Positions 15,175 through 23,856 of a DNA stretch of 64,000 nt are shown here, piece by piece (the stretch's first letter is position 1; every line of letters begins with the position of its first letter). The translations under genes were made by a program, and so were the position numbers. Origin of the DNA: Salinispora vitiensis (lineage in GTDB: Bacteria > Actinomycetota > Actinomycetes > Mycobacteriales > Micromonosporaceae); NCBI RefSeq assembly GCF_000378825.1, contig NZ_KB900388.1, positions 3,374,426-3,438,425 on the forward strand, in the 5' to 3' direction. The notes under the pieces are model-generated. The model saw nothing but the letters and a program-made list of their open reading frames with translations, was not told the DNA's origin and did no database searches.

Positions 15175-16044
15175 TCAGAGACGGGCGAGGAACGGGTAGG
15201 TGGCGAAACCAAGCAGTACGAAGACGAGCAGGGCACCCGGGATATCCAGTCGGCCGGTCACCCCCTCCGCCCGCGCCAGGTTGTCGGTGCGGATCTGGTC
15301 GCGCAGCGAATCGGCCCGGCTGCGCAGGGTCTCGTGCACCTGCGCGCCCTCGCTGCCCGAGGAGCGCATGATCGCGCCCACGTCACCGAGCTCGGGAATG
15401 CCGATCCGGTCGGCGAGGTCCCGCAGCTCGTCCCAGGGTGAGTGCATCTGGAGCTGGGCGAGGCGCAGCGACTCCCGGATCCGGTCGAAGACCCAGCCGT
15501 CGCAGACCTCCGCCGCCCGCTCCAGCGACTGCACCGGCCCGTGCGCGGCGGAGAGCTGCAACGCCACCAGATCCAGGTAGGTGCAGACGGCGGCGCGGAA
15601 CTCGCCGCGGGCCGCCTCCGCCTTGGTCAGCACCGCGCGGTGCGCGAGCCACGCGCAGATCAACGCCAGGCCGAGACTGCCCAGCACCGGTACGGCCACC
15701 GGCAGCGCGACGCCGGTGGCGGCGAAGGTGACGCTGAGCAGGGTCGGCGAGGCGAGTCCGATCAACGCGGAGAGCAGCAGCGACAGGGCGTACTGCTCGG
15801 GGGTACGGCCGAGCAGGGCGAGTTGCTGGTGCGGGGGACGCAGCCACCGGGTGAGCCCGGTCAGCCACTCCAGCCGCTGGCCGGCGGCCCCGGACGGGTG
15901 GGACGTTCCCGGCGGCTGGTGCAGCCGCCGCAGCGCGGGACCGAGCGCGGGGGTCGCCGGAAGGAGCTCCTGGACCACCAGGAAGACCCCAAGCCCGACC
16001 AGCGCCCCAGCGGTCACCGCGATGGTCAACAGCCAGTCCGTCAC
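15175..16044 (-). CDS. tadC: Tad system inner-membrane platform protein TadC
   Basis: A type II secretion GspF-domain protein of 289 aa. Hydrophobic segments lie near residues 5-27, 95-140 and 265-289, flanking a cytoplasmic helical domain with ELRDLADRIGIPELGDVGAIMRSS and the GSEGAQVHETLRSRADSLR segment typical of TadC. With TadB it forms the membrane platform driven by the TadA ATPase. GTG start 16044 has AGGAGG 6-7 nt upstream and overlaps the tadB stop as GTGA. A longer open frame upstream is antisense to real coding and is not used. Confidence 0.88.
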   Translation of the reverse strand: MTDWLLTIAVTAGALVGLGVFLVVQELLPATPALGPALRRLHQPPGTSHPSGAAGQRLEWLTGLTRWLRPPHQQLALLGRTPEQYALSLLLSALIGLASPTLLSVTFAATGVALPVAVPVLGSLGLALICAWLAHRAVLTKAEAARGEFRAAVCTYLDLVALQLSAAHGPVQSLERAAEVCDGWVFDRIRESLRLAQLQMHSPWDELRDLADRIGIPELGDVGAIMRSSGSEGAQVHETLRSRADSLRDQIRTDNLARAEGVTGRLDIPGALLVFVLLGFATYPFLARL

Positions 16045-16943
16045 GTCAGCACCTCCTGCGGCTCGGGCGCCGGCAGGAAACGGGCCGGCCGCTGCGGCTG
16101 ACTCATCGCGCGGACCCAGGCCAGCAGGACGATGAAGGACACCCCGAGCACCGCCATCACGAGCTGCCCGGTCGGGGTGCCGTACGGGCGGATGTAGTCG
16201 GTGTTCAGCAGCCCGTACGCGAGCACCGCCAGGGTCATGCCGGTGAGGAAGCGGACCGCGAACCGGGGCTGGGTACGTTTGGCCTCGATCTCCCGCCGGG
16301 TGGCGACCTCGGCGCTGGCGGCCGCGGCGATCGAGCCGAGTACGTCGCCGAGGCGCTCCCCCCGATCGGTCAGGTGCAGAATCAGCGCCGCCACCACCTG
16401 GTCGCAGACCGGGTCGGCGATCTCGTCGGCGAAGGCCAGCAGGGCGGGCCGGGCCAGCCAGCCGGCCTGGAGGCGGGCGGCGAGCAGCCGTACCTCCTCC
16501 TGGATCTCCTCCGGCGCGGTGGCGACGGTGCCGGTGATCGCGGCCTGCAGGCCCTGCCCGGTGGCCGAGATGTCCTTGAGTCGTCGGGTCCACTCTCCGA
16601 CCGCCTCGATCCGGGCGATGGCCCGTTGCTCGGCCCGGCCCACCGAGAAGAGCCAGGGTGTGCCGGGAACCGCGACGGCGACCAGCAGGCCGACCACCGG
16701 GAGCCCCGTCAGCAAGAAGCCCAGCGCGCCGGCGAACACCGCGCCGACCAAAAGCATCTGGTGGAAGCGGCGTTCCCGCGCGGTGGTGCCGAAGCCAAAC
16801 CGGCTGAGCCCGCGCCGGGCTCCGGGGCCCGGCCCGGGTGGGCGGCGGGTGCCGACGATCGCGACGACGGCCAGCAGCAGCCCGGCCACGCAGGCGGCGC
16901 CGGAGAGCACCGCGAGGAGTTCGATGTCGACGGCGGCGTTCAT
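16041..16943 (-). CDS. tadB: Tad system inner-membrane platform protein TadB
   Basis: A 300-aa GspF-domain protein. An N-terminal helix pair (about 7-30 and 60-105) and C-terminal helices (about 235-285) surround a cytoplasmic segment with ISATGQGLQAAI, SEVATRREIEAKR and QPRFAVRFLTGM. It partners TadC. The ATG at 16943 overlaps the tadA stop by 4 bp (ATGA), and tadB likewise overlaps tadC, so the three are translationally coupled. Confidence 0.88.
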   Translation of the reverse strand: MNAAVDIELLAVLSGAACVAGLLLAVVAIVGTRRPPGPGPGARRGLSRFGFGTTARERRFHQMLLVGAVFAGALGFLLTGLPVVGLLVAVAVPGTPWLFSVGRAEQRAIARIEAVGEWTRRLKDISATGQGLQAAITGTVATAPEEIQEEVRLLAARLQAGWLARPALLAFADEIADPVCDQVVAALILHLTDRGERLGDVLGSIAAAASAEVATRREIEAKRTQPRFAVRFLTGMTLAVLAYGLLNTDYIRPYGTPTGQLVMAVLGVSFIVLLAWVRAMSQPQRPARFLPAPEPQEVLT

Positions 16944-18466
16944 CGTTGGGCCAGCCGCGTCGCCCGGGGGCGCCGCCAGGCGCCGCTGCCCGCCTCGATC
17001 CACCGGCTCAGCAGTCGGGTGTCGTAGCCGACCCGCAGGAGCTGCGCGCGGATCCGCTCCGGTAGGTGCCGGGGCACCGCCCGCCCGTCCGGGCCGGGCC
17101 CGAAGACCGTGGTGGTGGTGATCCGGTCGCTGTCGCCGACACCGATCACCTCCTCGATGTGGGAGACGAAGCGGTGCTTGCGACCACCGATCGCGGTCTC
17201 GTCCTCAATGGTGACGTAGACGATCAGGTCGAGGGCGTTGCCAGCCATCCGGCGGGCCTGCTCCACGGTCATCTCCCGGCCGTGTGCCAGGGCCAGCTCG
17301 ATGATCCGGTCGCCGACGCCGGCCGGGGTACGGGCGTGGATCGTGCACATCGAGCCGCGGCTGGTGGTCATCGCCTGGAGCATCGGCACGATCTCCCGGG
17401 AGCGGACCTCGCCGACGATGATCCGCAGGACGCCCATCCGCAGCGACACCGGGATGAGGTCGGCGATGCTGACCTCGCCGGCGGGACGGCCGTCCGGCCC
17501 GCGTTCGCCGTGCCCCTCGCGGGCTTCGAAGCTCATCACCGCGCGGTGCCGGTCGCCGCGGCGGGCCGGTAGCAGCTCCCGGCTCTCCTCCAGCAGCACG
17601 TACGGCTCATCGGCTGGGATCTCGTTCATCAGGGCCCGGATGACGGTTGTCTTACCCGCCCCGGCCAGGCCGGCGACCATGATGTTCAGGCCGGCGCGCA
17701 GGGCGGCGCGGAGGAAGTCGCGCAGCAGCGGGTCGAGCATCTCGTCCAGGTCGTTCCGGCCGCCGGCGAGGTCGTCCAGCCCCACGTCGAGGGTGTTGTG
17801 CTTGCGGATCACCGCGTAGGGGCGGTGGCTGACCAGGAACACCGCGGCGAGCCGGCTGCCGTCGGGCAGTTGCAGGTCGAGGGTGGGCTTGGAGGTGGAG
17901 AGCGAGCGTTCGGTGGCGCCCGCCCGCCGGGCCGCCGCCTGCAGGATCTCCACCAACTCCTCGTCGCTGTCGGCGATCGGATCGATCCAGTCGACTCCGC
18001 CGCCGCGTCGGGTGACCCGCACCTGGTCGCAGCCGAGGATGTGCACCTCTTCGATGCTCTCGTCCACCAGCAGGGTCTGGAGCCGGCCGAGCCCGGCCAG
18101 CTCGGCGGTCACCTGGTCGAGCAGGATCCGTTCCTCGTCGGCGGTGAGCGGGGTGCCGGCCCGACGGACCGCGTCGGCGTACGCGGAGACGACCGCGACC
18201 GCCAGCCGGGCGCGCTCGGTGTCCTCGGCGTCGGGGTCGAACTCCCGGCCGCGCTGCCAGTGGGTGAGCCGTTCGCTGAGCTCTCGGCGCAGCTCCCGGA
18301 CGACCTGGAAGTCGACCCGGGGGCGGGGCGGTGGCTCCGGCCGGGCGGTGGTGGACCCCGGCTGCCGGCCGTTCGGCGGGGCCAGCGGCGGCGCGGTCGA
18401 GGTGGCGGCCGGGGCGGCGGCCGGGGGGTGCCGCCGGGGGTCGGCGGAGACGGGTTCAAATCGCAT
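16940..18466 (-). CDS. tadA: Tad/Flp pilus assembly ATPase (CpaF family)
   Basis: Type II/IV secretion-type hexameric ATPase, 508 aa. A Pro/Ala-rich leader (1-50) precedes an N-terminal domain with LLVDESIEEVHILG. The ATPase core has Walker A GLAGAGKTT (266-274), an Asp box around LLEESRELL, and a Walker B/His-box region LRIIVGEVRSREIVPMLQAM then SMCTIHA. It powers assembly of the pilus on the cytoplasmic face of TadB/TadC. It overlaps the CpaE-like gene by 11 bp. Confidence 0.92.
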   Translation of the reverse strand: MRFEPVSADPRRHPPAAAPAATSTAPPLAPPNGRQPGSTTARPEPPPRPRVDFQVVRELRRELSERLTHWQRGREFDPDAEDTERARLAVAVVSAYADAVRRAGTPLTADEERILLDQVTAELAGLGRLQTLLVDESIEEVHILGCDQVRVTRRGGGVDWIDPIADSDEELVEILQAAARRAGATERSLSTSKPTLDLQLPDGSRLAAVFLVSHRPYAVIRKHNTLDVGLDDLAGGRNDLDEMLDPLLRDFLRAALRAGLNIMVAGLAGAGKTTVIRALMNEIPADEPYVLLEESRELLPARRGDRHRAVMSFEAREGHGERGPDGRPAGEVSIADLIPVSLRMGVLRIIVGEVRSREIVPMLQAMTTSRGSMCTIHARTPAGVGDRIIELALAHGREMTVEQARRMAGNALDLIVYVTIEDETAIGGRKHRFVSHIEEVIGVGDSDRITTTTVFGPGPDGRAVPRHLPERIRAQLLRVGYDTRLLSRWIEAGSGAWRRPRATRLAQR

Positions 18467-19283
18467 TCGACGCCTCCTGCGTTACCGCGCCGGCGCCCTC
18501 ATGGCCCGCCGCCGGCCAGGCCAGGCGGGCCCGCCGCCGGTCCAGCAGCGTCCCGATCGGCACCTCCAGCTCGCTGGCGGCGCGCAGCAGCGGCCGACCG
18601 ATCCGCACGGTCCCACCGAGGGTCAACACCTCGGCGGTACGCGGGTCGTGCGGCAGCCGCGCGACGACCGGCACCTGCAACGCCTTGCTGATCTCGCCGC
18701 TCCCGTGCCCGTCGCCGACCAGCAGCAACCGCAGGGTGCCCGGGGCGACCCGGTGCTCGGTGAGGTCCCGCTGGATGGTCCGGACCAGCGCGCGGGTGGC
18801 TGAGACCTCGGGCAGCCGCGCCCGGGTGACCACCAGCACCACCGAGGCGGCGCGCAGGAGCGGCCAGGGCGGGCCGGGTACGTGCAGGCGGCCACAGTCG
18901 ACGAGGACGTCGTACGGCGGGTCGCCGCGGTCGAGTTCGGCGAAGAAGTCGGCGAACCGTTGCCAGAGCGGGGTGACGCTGCCGGCCTGGGCGGGGTCGA
19001 CCACGCCGGGCAGCAGCAGCCGTTCCCGTTTCGGCGCGTCCAGGTCGACCAGCTGCGACCAGAACGTCGCCTCCAGGTTGCCGTCCCGCAGCTCCCCGAC
19101 GGCCAGCTCGCCGATGCCCCGGGGCCCGTCGAGCGTGCCACCGAGGTAGCCGGCGAGCAGGGATCCGCCCGCCGGATCGCACTCGGCGAGCACCAGCCGC
19201 CGGTGCCAGGTCAGGGCGCAGGCTAACGCCGAGGTGGTGACCCCGGGCGAGCCCTTCGCGGCGACCAGCGCGATGATCGCCAT
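18456..19283 (-). CDS. CpaE-like MinD/ParA-family protein
   Basis: A 275-aa protein with a deviant Walker A (AAKGSPGVTTSALA, residues 8-21) and an Asp switch (ECDPAGGSL, 34-42). These are features of MinD/ParA ATPases that localise Tad machinery (CpaE/TadZ). The N-terminal receiver-like domain of CpaE is absent, as is common in actinobacterial versions. Start MAIIALVAAKG places the P-loop at the extreme N-terminus as expected. It sits between the SAF-domain gene (2-bp gap) and tadA. Confidence 0.83.
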   Translation of the reverse strand: MAIIALVAAKGSPGVTTSALACALTWHRRLVLAECDPAGGSLLAGYLGGTLDGPRGIGELAVGELRDGNLEATFWSQLVDLDAPKRERLLLPGVVDPAQAGSVTPLWQRFADFFAELDRGDPPYDVLVDCGRLHVPGPPWPLLRAASVVLVVTRARLPEVSATRALVRTIQRDLTEHRVAPGTLRLLLVGDGHGSGEISKALQVPVVARLPHDPRTAEVLTLGGTVRIGRPLLRAASELEVPIGTLLDRRRARLAWPAAGHEGAGAVTQEASNAI

Positions 19284-19285
19284 GC

Positions 19286-19945
19286 TCAGGCCGCCTCGGT
19301 GAGCACGATGGCGATCCGGTCCTGGGCCACCAGCGCCGCCACCGCCGGCACGTCCCGTACGGCGAGCGCCAGGTAGACCACCATCTCGTCGTCGTTTCCG
19401 ACAATGTCGGCGTCGATCACGGTGGCCTCGAACCGGGTCGCCGTGGTGACTGACCGGTCGTCGTTGCCGGCGGGGGTGCTGACCAGGGACACCTTGTCAC
19501 CGGGGTGCAGTTGGCGGGCCGGCGCCTGGGCCAGGTCCAGGCCCACCGAGAGTTGCTGCTGGCCGGCGGCGAGCAGCGGTTTGTCGGTGAGCTGCTCCAT
19601 GGTGAGCAGCGTTCCGGGGACGAGCGACACCTTCGCCCGCTTCCCGACCACCTCGCCCTGCTGCCCGGCCGGCACCGGGGAGAGCCCCGCCCCACCGGCG
19701 ACCTGCACGGTCACCAGGTCGTCGGCGCTGACCACGCGGCCGACCTCGACCGGTCGGGCCACCGCCAGGTAGCTGCCGGTGGCGCGGACCGCGTTGACGG
19801 CGAAGGCCGAGCCGAGCCCGCCGAGGGCGATCAGGAGGACGGCGAGGCCGAGCAGGCCGGGGCGCATCCGGCGCTGCCGGAGCACCTTGGGCGGGGTGAT
19901 CGGGGCGTCGGCTGTCGCCGCCGCGTTGCTGGTCGCGAGGCTCAC
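19286..19945 (-). CDS. SAF-domain protein (CpaB/RcpC-like)
   Basis: A 219-aa protein with one N-terminal membrane helix (about 31-52, LGLAVLLIALGGLGSAFAV) followed by a SAF domain (about 60-125, with VGRVVSADDLVTVQVAGG and KVSLVPGTLLTMEQL). CpaB/RcpC proteins of Tad systems have this layout and guide the pilus through the envelope. It overlaps the upstream secreted-protein gene by 4 bp (ATGA). Confidence 0.83.
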   Translation of the reverse strand: MSLATSNAAATADAPITPPKVLRQRRMRPGLLGLAVLLIALGGLGSAFAVNAVRATGSYLAVARPVEVGRVVSADDLVTVQVAGGAGLSPVPAGQQGEVVGKRAKVSLVPGTLLTMEQLTDKPLLAAGQQQLSVGLDLAQAPARQLHPGDKVSLVSTPAGNDDRSVTTATRFEATVIDADIVGNDDEMVVYLALAVRDVPAVAALVAQDRIAIVLTEAA

Positions 19946-21021
19946 TGGGTTACCACCTGAAGCTCATCGATTTCGATCGTCACGGTGCCGCTGGTCCGGG
20001 TGACCTCGAAGCTGCCGCTCTCGCCGCCGCCGCTCCAGCTCACCGTCCAGTGCGTGGTCGCCTGGATCTGGTACGTGCCGCGCTCCGGGTAGCCGCTGTG
20101 GTAGCCGCAGTCCGGGGAACGCTTTCCGGCCAGTGGGCTATCCGACTCGTACGCCGTTCCGGCGCCGGAGCAGGTCACCTTGGTGCCGTTGCCCATGTCC
20201 CAGCGCACCCGGGTGACTTCCGCCGCGATCTGAACGGTCAGCCCCCGGTCGCTGGCGGAGGCCTGCTGCGGGCCGAAGTAGTGGCGGGGCTGGCCGGACC
20301 CGGCCGTGCTGGCCCACATCCACACCGGCAGGCCGACCAGCCCGGCGCCGATATGCCGGCGAGGGGCGACGGCCACCCGCGGCGGGAGCAGGTCGATCGA
20401 GGCGAGCGCTTCCCGGGCGAGTTCCGCCGGGTCGGGCGGGGTGCCGAAGCCGGGCGGCGGGGCGTCGAGCAGCTCCGACCGCTGCGAGCCGAGGTCGCCC
20501 CCGTTGCAGGTCAGCACATACCAGTCGAAGCCCTCCGGGGTTCCCTCGGGCCGCGGCTCGATCAGCTTGTAGTAGCAGCCGTCGCCGTTGTGGAACCAGC
20601 CGAGCACCTCGTCGTAGCAGGGGATGACCTGGCCGTCCCACTGGCAGGTCGCACCGCCGCCCCCGCCGTCACCGGGGCCGCCGTCTCCCGGGCCTCCGCC
20701 GTCACCGGGCTCGTCGTCCCAGACCTCGCAGGTGGTCTGCGAGGGCGGGCAGATCACATCCGGCGGATCGGCAGCCGACACGACGGCAACGGGCGGCGCG
20801 GCGGCAACGGGCGGCGCGGCGGCAACGGGCGGCGCGGCGGCTGGCATTGCGGCAACGGGAGGTGCGGCGGCGAGCACGGGCGGTGCGGCGGCGAGCACGG
20901 GCGGTGCGGCGGCGGCCGGCGCGGCGGCAGCGGCCAGGCCGATGGTGATCAGCGCTGCCAGCCCGCTGGTGATCAGCCCCGGCAGCGGGGTGCGGCGCGA
21001 TCGGGCGGCCCGGGTCAGCAC
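19942..21021 (-). CDS. Secreted Pro/Ala- and Gly-rich protein of the Tad operon
   Basis: A 359-aa protein. A Sec-type signal (about 10-40, ending AAAAPAAAAP) is followed by Ala-Pro-Pro-Val repeats and an Asp-Gly-rich stretch. A cysteine-containing C-terminal domain (about 140-359) includes DEVLGWFHNGDGCYYK, VRWDMGNGTKVTCSG and GYPERGTYQIQATTHWTVSW. I do not recognise a named family, although such proteins recur in actinobacterial tad operons. Start GTG 21021 has GAGGA upstream and overlaps the lipoprotein gene by 7 bp. It is exported and probably surface-exposed. Confidence 0.77.
   Translation of the reverse strand: MLTRAARSRRTPLPGLITSGLAALITIGLAAAAAPAAAAPPVLAAAPPVLAAAPPVAAMPAAAPPVAAAPPVAAAPPVAVVSAADPPDVICPPSQTTCEVWDDEPGDGGGPGDGGPGDGGGGGATCQWDGQVIPCYDEVLGWFHNGDGCYYKLIEPRPEGTPEGFDWYVLTCNGGDLGSQRSELLDAPPPGFGTPPDPAELAREALASIDLLPPRVAVAPRRHIGAGLVGLPVWMWASTAGSGQPRHYFGPQQASASDRGLTVQIAAEVTRVRWDMGNGTKVTCSGAGTAYESDSPLAGKRSPDCGYHSGYPERGTYQIQATTHWTVSWSGGGESGSFEVTRTSGTVTIEIDELQVVTQ
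20640..20925 (-). repeat. Short in-frame repeats in the secreted Tad-operon protein
   Basis: Consecutive low-complexity tracts encode Gly-Asp-Gly-Gly units (20650-20705), three 18-bp Ala-Ala-Pro-Pro-Val-Ala units near 20785-20840 and two 21-bp units near 20873-20915. Lengths are multiples of three, so copy-number changes would keep the frame. Confidence 0.75.
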
Positions 21022-21581
21022 GGCTGGTCCTCGTGGGCGGCACCGGTGTTGACCAGCCAGCGACCATCCGGATATCGGGCCACGGTCACGGTGGCAAGGT
21101 GCCGGGTGCTCTCGCTGCCGGGGACGTCCCGCTCGTCTTCTGCGTAGACCAGCCGCCACCCGGTCGCGTCGAGGCAGTCCTGGATCTCGACGGTGGGCGG
21201 GACACTCACGACGTCAACGGCGGTCACGACGGGGTCCGAACGGAGGGTACCGATGCGGATGGCGCCGTGCTCTTTGGCGGTGCGGATGGTGAACCGGACC
21301 CGGGTCAACAACGGGTCGGCCAGGTAGGTGGTGAGTTCCGGGTGGTGTGGGTCGCTGTCGCCACTCGCTTCCTGGGTCACCGCGAGATATCCGGAATAGG
21401 CGGCGAGCGCGGCTCTCCGAGCATTTCGCTCGTCCACTTCCCCGGATGCCGGGGCAGGTTGATCCACCACACCCACCGCCTCTACCGGCGCTTCCCGGTC
21501 GGTGCCGCAGCCGGCCACGGCACCCAACACCGCGCCCACCACCAGGTACGCCGACACGCCCCTGCGCTGCCTTCCTCGCAC
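21015..21581 (-). CDS. Putative lipoprotein, first gene of the Tad operon
   Basis: A 188-aa protein with a lipoprotein signal peptide (VRGRQRRGVSAYLVVGAV, then lipobox AVAGC with Cys near residue 25). The mature part resembles a small NTF2-like alpha+beta domain (AAYSGYLAVTQEASG, RFTIRTAKEHGAIRIG, DATGWRLVYAEDERDV). GTG 21581 has a strong GAGGAGGG site 8 nt upstream; the open frame beyond it is not used. It overlaps the next secreted-protein gene, so it heads the leftward pilus operon. The function is unknown. Confidence 0.75.
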   Translation of the reverse strand: MRGRQRRGVSAYLVVGAVLGAVAGCGTDREAPVEAVGVVDQPAPASGEVDERNARRAALAAYSGYLAVTQEASGDSDPHHPELTTYLADPLLTRVRFTIRTAKEHGAIRIGTLRSDPVVTAVDVVSVPPTVEIQDCLDATGWRLVYAEDERDVPGSESTRHLATVTVARYPDGRWLVNTGAAHEDQPC

Positions 21582-21937
21582 TGTCCCGGCCCTCCTCGTC
21601 GACCTCCACCGGGCGGTCGCTACCCGGGGATTCGGACATGCGGAAGCGCGGCCGGATGCTGCCATCCGGGCCCCATACAAGGCATCCGCATTTACCGTTA
21701 CCGACTTGTAAGAAAGATGACTCCCACCCCGCCCACAGTTTCTTGATCGAATGATTGCAGGGTCACCTTGCACTCAATGGGCGAGCATAGGCTGACGACA
21801 GCCGATACAACAGGGGCAATTCAGTTGAACACGCTCAGTAATGAAAGGTGGTGGGGCGTGGAGCCCTCAGGTCAGGTCAGTCGAGACCGAAGCGCCACCC
21901 AACAATTACTGTCTGTATTCAGTCGATGGAGTTCGAC
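21582..21937. other. Divergent intergenic region (Tad operon / prepilin peptidase)
   Basis: This 356-bp stretch separates the leftward tad operon from the rightward prepilin peptidase gene. Its centre (about 21690-21850) is clearly less GC-rich than its flanks, as expected for promoters. I see no confident -35/-10 pair, hairpin or small gene in it. Confidence 0.5.
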
Positions 21938-22687
21938 ATGACGGTGGCCGGTTCCCGCCGTACCGCGCCCCGCTCACTGCTGGCCGCGCTCACGATCACC
22001 CCGGTGCTCCGGCTCGCCGCCGTACGGCACTCCGTACCGGTGGGGGTGGGGGCCCGGCTCGGCTGCGACGCCTGCGGCGCCCCGATCAGCCTGACCCAAC
22101 CGGGGCCGGCGATCGGGCCCCGTGCCCGGTGCGGCGGGTGCGGCGCGCGGGTCGGCCCCCCACCCGGCACGGTGGAGGTCGCCGCGCTCGCCGCCGGCCT
22201 GATGCTGCTGCTGGCCGGCGGACCCATCATCGAGCTGGCCGCGGTGGCCTGGTGGCTCGGCTGGGCGGTGCCGCTCGCCTTCGTTGACACCGCGGTGCAC
22301 CGGCTGCCGGACCGACTCACCGGCCCCGCCACGCTCGGCACCTGGCTGCTGCTCGGACTGGCCGCGACCCTCGACGCCGGGTACGCCCCCTGGCTGCGCG
22401 CCACCGCCGCCGGGCTCGGCCTGGGCCTGCTCTTCGCCACCAGCACCCTCCTGCTCGGCCGGCGGGGCTTCGGGCTCGGCGACGCGAAGCTCGCGGTCGG
22501 GGTGGGTCTGCTCCTGGGCTGGCACGGCTGGCCGTTCCTGGTGCTCGGGCTGCTGCTGGCCTTCACCCTCGCCGCCGGGACCGCCCTGGCGCTGCTCGCC
22601 ACCGGGCGGGCCCGCTGGTCCAGCCACCTGCCCTTCGGCCCGTTCCTCCTGCTCGCCACCCCGATCACGCTCCTGCTCACCGGGTGA
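21938..22687 (+). CDS. Type IV prepilin peptidase (A24 family)
   Basis: A membrane-embedded aspartic protease of 249 aa that cleaves prepilin leaders. Two CxxC pairs (C43/C46 and C65/C68) form the cytoplasmic zinc-ribbon-like part typical of PilD. The catalytic Asp residues are D107 (FVDTAVHRLPD) and D172 (GFGLGDAKLAVG). About six or seven helices follow. Start ATG 21938 has GGAG 6 nt upstream. It is divergent from the tad operon and is the likely processing enzyme for its pseudopilins. A strong hairpin follows the gene. Confidence 0.9.
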   Translation: MTVAGSRRTAPRSLLAALTITPVLRLAAVRHSVPVGVGARLGCDACGAPISLTQPGPAIGPRARCGGCGARVGPPPGTVEVAALAAGLMLLLAGGPIIELAAVAWWLGWAVPLAFVDTAVHRLPDRLTGPATLGTWLLLGLAATLDAGYAPWLRATAAGLGLGLLFATSTLLLGRRGFGLGDAKLAVGVGLLLGWHGWPFLVLGLLLAFTLAAGTALALLATGRARWSSHLPFGPFLLLATPITLLLTG

Positions 22688-22743
22688 CAGGAGAGTGCCG
22701 CCGGGCCGCCAACGCGGCCAGCGAGTGGCACCAGGACGACGAA

Positions 22744-22782
22744 GCGCCCGTCCCCTGGGAAGCTGCCCGGTGGGACGGGCGC
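22744..22782 (+). terminator. Strong hairpin downstream of the prepilin peptidase gene
   Basis: GCGCCCGTCCC (22744-22754) pairs perfectly over 11 bp with GGGACGGGCGC (22772-22782) across a 17-nt loop. It lies between the prepilin peptidase gene and the convergent DUF397 gene. There is no U tract, as is common for terminators of high-GC actinomycetes. Confidence 0.65.
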
Positions 22783-22859
22783 AGGTCGGGTCGACACCCG
22801 GGTCGGGATGGCCTCGTTGGTGCCGGGGTGGGTCAGTCTGTCGCTGCTGCCGCGGTGGG

Positions 22860-23051
22860 TCAGTCGCGGCCGGGCAACTGGGCGACGAACGCCCGCCACG
22901 CCCCCGGCCCGAAAACCAGCGCCGGCCCGGTCGGGTCCTTGGAATCCCGCACCCCGACGACGCCGGGAAGGTTGCCGGCGACCTCGACGCAGTCGCCGCC
23001 GCTCGTGCCGCTACGAGTGGACTTCTTCCAGCGAGCGTTACTGAGGTTCAT
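22860..23051 (-). CDS. DUF397 domain protein
   Basis: A small 63-aa protein with the DUF397 pattern: W-x-K-S-T-x-S (WKKSTRSGTSGGDCVEV), then VGVRDSKDPTGPALVF and a W-x-x-F end. DUF397 proteins are partners of the XRE/DUF5753 regulators common in actinomycetes and can act as small accessory or toxin-like components. The gene overlaps the upstream XRE gene by 14 bp, so they form one unit. The ATG is preceded by GGAG. Confidence 0.88.
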   Translation of the reverse strand: MNLSNARWKKSTRSGTSGGDCVEVAGNLPGVVGVRDSKDPTGPALVFGPGAWRAFVAQLPGRD

Positions 23052-23835
23052 GCAGGTACTCCGCTTCTTTGATCAGCGCGACCGATGAGACTTGGGGGAG
23101 GGCGACGCCCCGCACAGTCTCCCACCTGGCCTGAAGGGTCGCCACCCCTTCCTCGGTGGTGACAACCTCGCCGGCAAGCTGGTCTTCCAGGTGTACGACC
23201 CGGCCTCCATCCGGGAGCATCGCCAGGGCGAGCGGACCGGAGAGCCCGGCGTGCAGGCCCGCAGCCGTGGGAATCACGTGAATGTGGAGGTACGGCAGCT
23301 CCGCCATCCGGAGCAGATGCGCGAGCTGCTCGGCCATGATGGCGTCCCCGAGCCGCAGCGCCCCCTCGTTGATGACGGCCACGACCTGCGGCGGTCGGTC
23401 GCGAGTCAGGATCTTCTGCCGCTCCAGCCGAGCCGAGACCTGCTGCTCCACCTCGAACTCGGGCCGGGTGTCGTCAAACCGCAGGACCGTGCGGGCGTAG
23501 TTCTCGGTCTGCAGCAGGCCCGGAATCAGATTCGGGTGAAAGTAGCGGAGTTGCCGCGCGACCGCCTCGGCCTCCAGCCAGGGCTTGAACCAGGCCGGCT
23601 GCTCGTCCCGATGCGCCAGCCGCAGCAGCGACTCGAAGAGGCCGCCGGTCTCCAGGATCTCGTCCGCCCGACACGCGTACGGCAGGTCAGTCATCCGGGT
23701 GCCGGTCTCCACCGCCGACACGGTTGACGCCGAGTAGTTCGTACGACGCCCGAACTCCTCCTGACTCATGCCGGCGAGCGCCCGCTGTCGACGGAGCTGC
23801 ACCCGGATGAGATCAGCGGCACGTTCAGATTCCAT
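23038..23835 (-). CDS. XRE-family regulator with DUF5753 domain
   Basis: A 265-aa protein. An N-terminal helix-turn-helix (about residues 8-60, RRQRALAGMSQEEFGRRTNYSASTVSAVETG) is followed by a DUF5753 domain (about 85-260, with YFHPNLIPGLLQTENYARTVL and PYLHIHVIPTAAGLHAGLSG). It pairs with the downstream DUF397 gene, as in many actinomycete regulators of development or morphology. ATG 23835 has GGAGGG 3 nt upstream; the open frame that continues to 23979 is repeat DNA rather than coding. Five regularly spaced repeats lie just upstream and could be its operators. Confidence 0.88.
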   Translation of the reverse strand: MESERAADLIRVQLRRQRALAGMSQEEFGRRTNYSASTVSAVETGTRMTDLPYACRADEILETGGLFESLLRLAHRDEQPAWFKPWLEAEAVARQLRYFHPNLIPGLLQTENYARTVLRFDDTRPEFEVEQQVSARLERQKILTRDRPPQVVAVINEGALRLGDAIMAEQLAHLLRMAELPYLHIHVIPTAAGLHAGLSGPLALAMLPDGGRVVHLEDQLAGEVVTTEEGVATLQARWETVRGVALPQVSSVALIKEAEYLHEPQ

Positions 23836-23856
23836 CGGCCCTCCAGAGATTCTTCT

